Positions 63,065-64,000 of a stretch of 64,000 nucleotides of DNA are shown here, piece by piece (the stretch's first letter is position 1; each line of letters starts with the position of its first letter). Source of the DNA: Tautonia sociabilis. GTDB taxonomy: Bacteria; Planctomycetota; Planctomycetia; Isosphaerales; Isosphaeraceae. The position numbers were made by a program, and so were the translations under genes. The stretch lies in NCBI RefSeq assembly GCF_003977685.1, contig NZ_RYZH01000024.1, positions 34,478-98,477 on the forward strand. The letters run 5' to 3'. The notes under the pieces were generated by a model. That model made no database searches. It worked only from the letters and a program-made list of their open reading frames with translations, and was not told the origin of the DNA.

Positions 63065-63880
63065 TCAGTACTGGTCGGCGGAGATCACCTCGCCGCCCTT
63101 GCGGGTGGAAAGGGCCTGGTAGACACCGAAGCCAGGGGGGCCGACCGTGAAGACGCCGTTACTCGCGGTCACCGCTGTCGGTGAGCCGTTGGAGTTGTGC
63201 GGCCAGGTGTTGACGGTGTCCTTGATGAAGCGAACCGAGCCGTCGGCCATGCAGAAGTTGGCTCCGCCAGGGTGGAGGCTTGACGCGGTGACGACGAAGA
63301 CGCTGGTGTTGACGCCCACCGAGGTGCCGTTGGCGAGCTTTCGGTGCGGATTGAGCGGGTAATACGTGGTGAACATCGTGTCACCGTAGTTCCCCGAGGT
63401 CCACCAGTGCCACTCGACCTTCGATCCCTCGTCGAGCAGGCCGTAGGCGGTCTCGCCGAACATCAGGGTGTTGCTCGTGCCGTCCCGGATGTCAGACAGC
63501 TTGGTGCTGCTGTAATAGTAAAACAGGCCGAGCGCATTACTCTTCTGGGCCCCAAAGATCGCGTCGGCGGGGTCGGTGCTGCGGGCTGGCGTGGGCCAGG
63601 GCCCGGCGTTCCCCTTGTAGCTCGTGTATCGCATGGGGAAGCCGCCCTGGGAGCCAAGCCAGTAGGTCAACCGGCGCATCTCCTGGACATCCGGGTCGCT
63701 GGGGCACCAGATGGTGCTCACCCCGATGTTGGTCATGGTCCAGTTGATATCCGCCCCGCCGGTGGTGTCGGGCCCCGTGTAATGGACGTTGACGTTGAAG
63801 GCGTTGTAGACGTTCGCCTGCTCGTAATAGGGCGCCAGGGCGAGAAGAATGCTGTGCTCATGGGCACCGGTGATCCTTAG
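63065..63880 (-). pseudogene. DUF1559 (H-X9-DG) pseudopilin-like protein, 5'-truncated by an IS
   Basis: The C-terminal part of a DUF1559 protein. The body runs from about AHEHSILLALAPYYEQANVY through TIWCPSDPDVQEMRRLT and DGTSNTLMFGET to the family signature HPGGANFCMADGSVRF (H-X9-DG). The ends of these proteins normally carry a prepilin leader (FTLIELLVVIAIIG-type) and LLPAVQAARE, and both are missing. Instead the frame upstream reads through the IS end (about 63883 onward), giving a nonsense N-terminus MVLLPGPLWPMKVSRES. So the gene was cut by the insertion. The intact gene would have been an exported type IV pilin-like or S-layer-related protein of unknown function. Its missing half may lie beyond the IS, outside the window. 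Confidence 0.72.
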
Positions 63881-63882
63881 CC

Positions 63883-64000
63883 TGAGGGATTCTCTGGACA
63901 CTTTCATGGGCCATAATGGTCCCGGAAGGAGTACCAAAGATGACCAAGAAGAGCACGACGACCGACTCCCAGGATCGAGGCCGCTTCTCGGCCAGGCGGA
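63883..64000 (+). mobile_element. Insertion sequence, left end only
   Basis: The terminal sequence begins near 63883 with TGAGGGATTCTCTGGACACT, which resembles IS3-group ends in starting with TG. It is followed after 57 bp by a transposase start codon. The insertion interrupts the DUF1559 gene. The right end and target duplication are outside the window, so the boundary is approximate. Confidence 0.6.
63940..64000 (+). CDS. Transposase OrfA-like, 3' end outside window
   Basis: Only the first 20 codons are visible: MTKKSTTTDSQDRGRFSARR. This matches the start of IS3-type OrfA proteins, in which a short polar leader is followed by a GRFSxRRK helix-turn-helix. GGAAGGAG (63924-63931) is a strong ribosome site with 8-base spacing. 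Identification rests on this short segment plus the broken DUF1559 gene on its left, so it is provisional. Confidence 0.5.
   Translation, partial: MTKKSTTTDSQDRGRFSARR

Overview
The window looks like ordinary chromosome from a very GC-rich planctomycete, most likely family Isosphaeraceae (a Tautonia/Isosphaera/Singulisphaera-like organism). This rests on family content, not on a search: a DUF1501 protein with a Tat leader, a DUF1559 H-X9-DG pseudopilin-like protein, a giant exported protein with an N-terminal LEPR-XLL-type motif, Ser/Thr kinases with planctomycete architectures, an ECF sigma/kinase pair, and ThuA, Gfo/Idh/MocA, CHAD and sulfatase-like genes. I saw no phage, CRISPR array, conjugation module or biosynthetic cluster. 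The only mobile DNA is an insertion sequence entering at the right edge.

Layout. 1-5.9 kb: the 3' part of mqnC (futalosine menaquinone pathway), then an ABC exporter ATPase, an ABC-2 permease fused to a CPBP protease, and an amidohydrolase that could be the aminofutalosine deaminase of the same pathway. 6-8.6 kb (minus): ribosomal protein bTHX, a membrane protein and manA. 9-16.4 kb: a membrane/TPR protein, then dxr-rseP and an SGNH hydrolase on the minus strand. 16.4-26.7 kb: exported or accessory genes (FG-GAP propeller, Gly/Tyr-rich protein, Gfo/Idh/MocA oxidoreductase, DUF1501, TolB-like propeller), small hypotheticals, and a frameshifted BON/SRPBCC gene. 26.8-30.6 kb: a Ser/Thr kinase, a UbiB-like kinase and a small Cys-containing protein. 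30.7-39.7 kb: a 1623-residue exported protein with a four-times-repeated domain, proC, a LamG protein and a frameshifted small LEPR-type gene. 39.9 kb: tRNA-Glu(CTC) with its terminator. 40-47.8 kb: alpha/beta hydrolase, CHAD protein, HTTM-like membrane protein, DagK-like lipid kinase, coiled-coil membrane protein and a heptaheme cytochrome-TPR protein. 48-56.9 kb: isocitrate/isopropylmalate dehydrogenase relative, TrkH/TrkA potassium uptake, gluconokinase, ThuA protein, a kinase with its ECF sigma factor, and an acyltransferase. 57-64 kb: an alkaline-phosphatase-superfamily protein with altered catalytic residues, a three-gene regulatory cluster (coiled-coil protein, sigma factor, CsrA-like protein), mutY, an asparaginase-family hydrolase, and a DUF1559 gene cut by an IS.

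The most interesting points are the CsrA-like/sigma/coiled-coil cluster, the repeated W-(I/L)-G domain in the giant exported protein, the sulfatase-fold protein lacking the sulfatase nucleophile, several broken genes (BON/SRPBCC, LEPR-type, DUF1559), and recognisable sigma-70-type promoters that mostly have 18-bp spacers. No finding here amounts to a clearly new multi-gene system. Start codons are often ambiguous because GC-rich DNA is open in many frames; where I chose an internal start, the reason is given.
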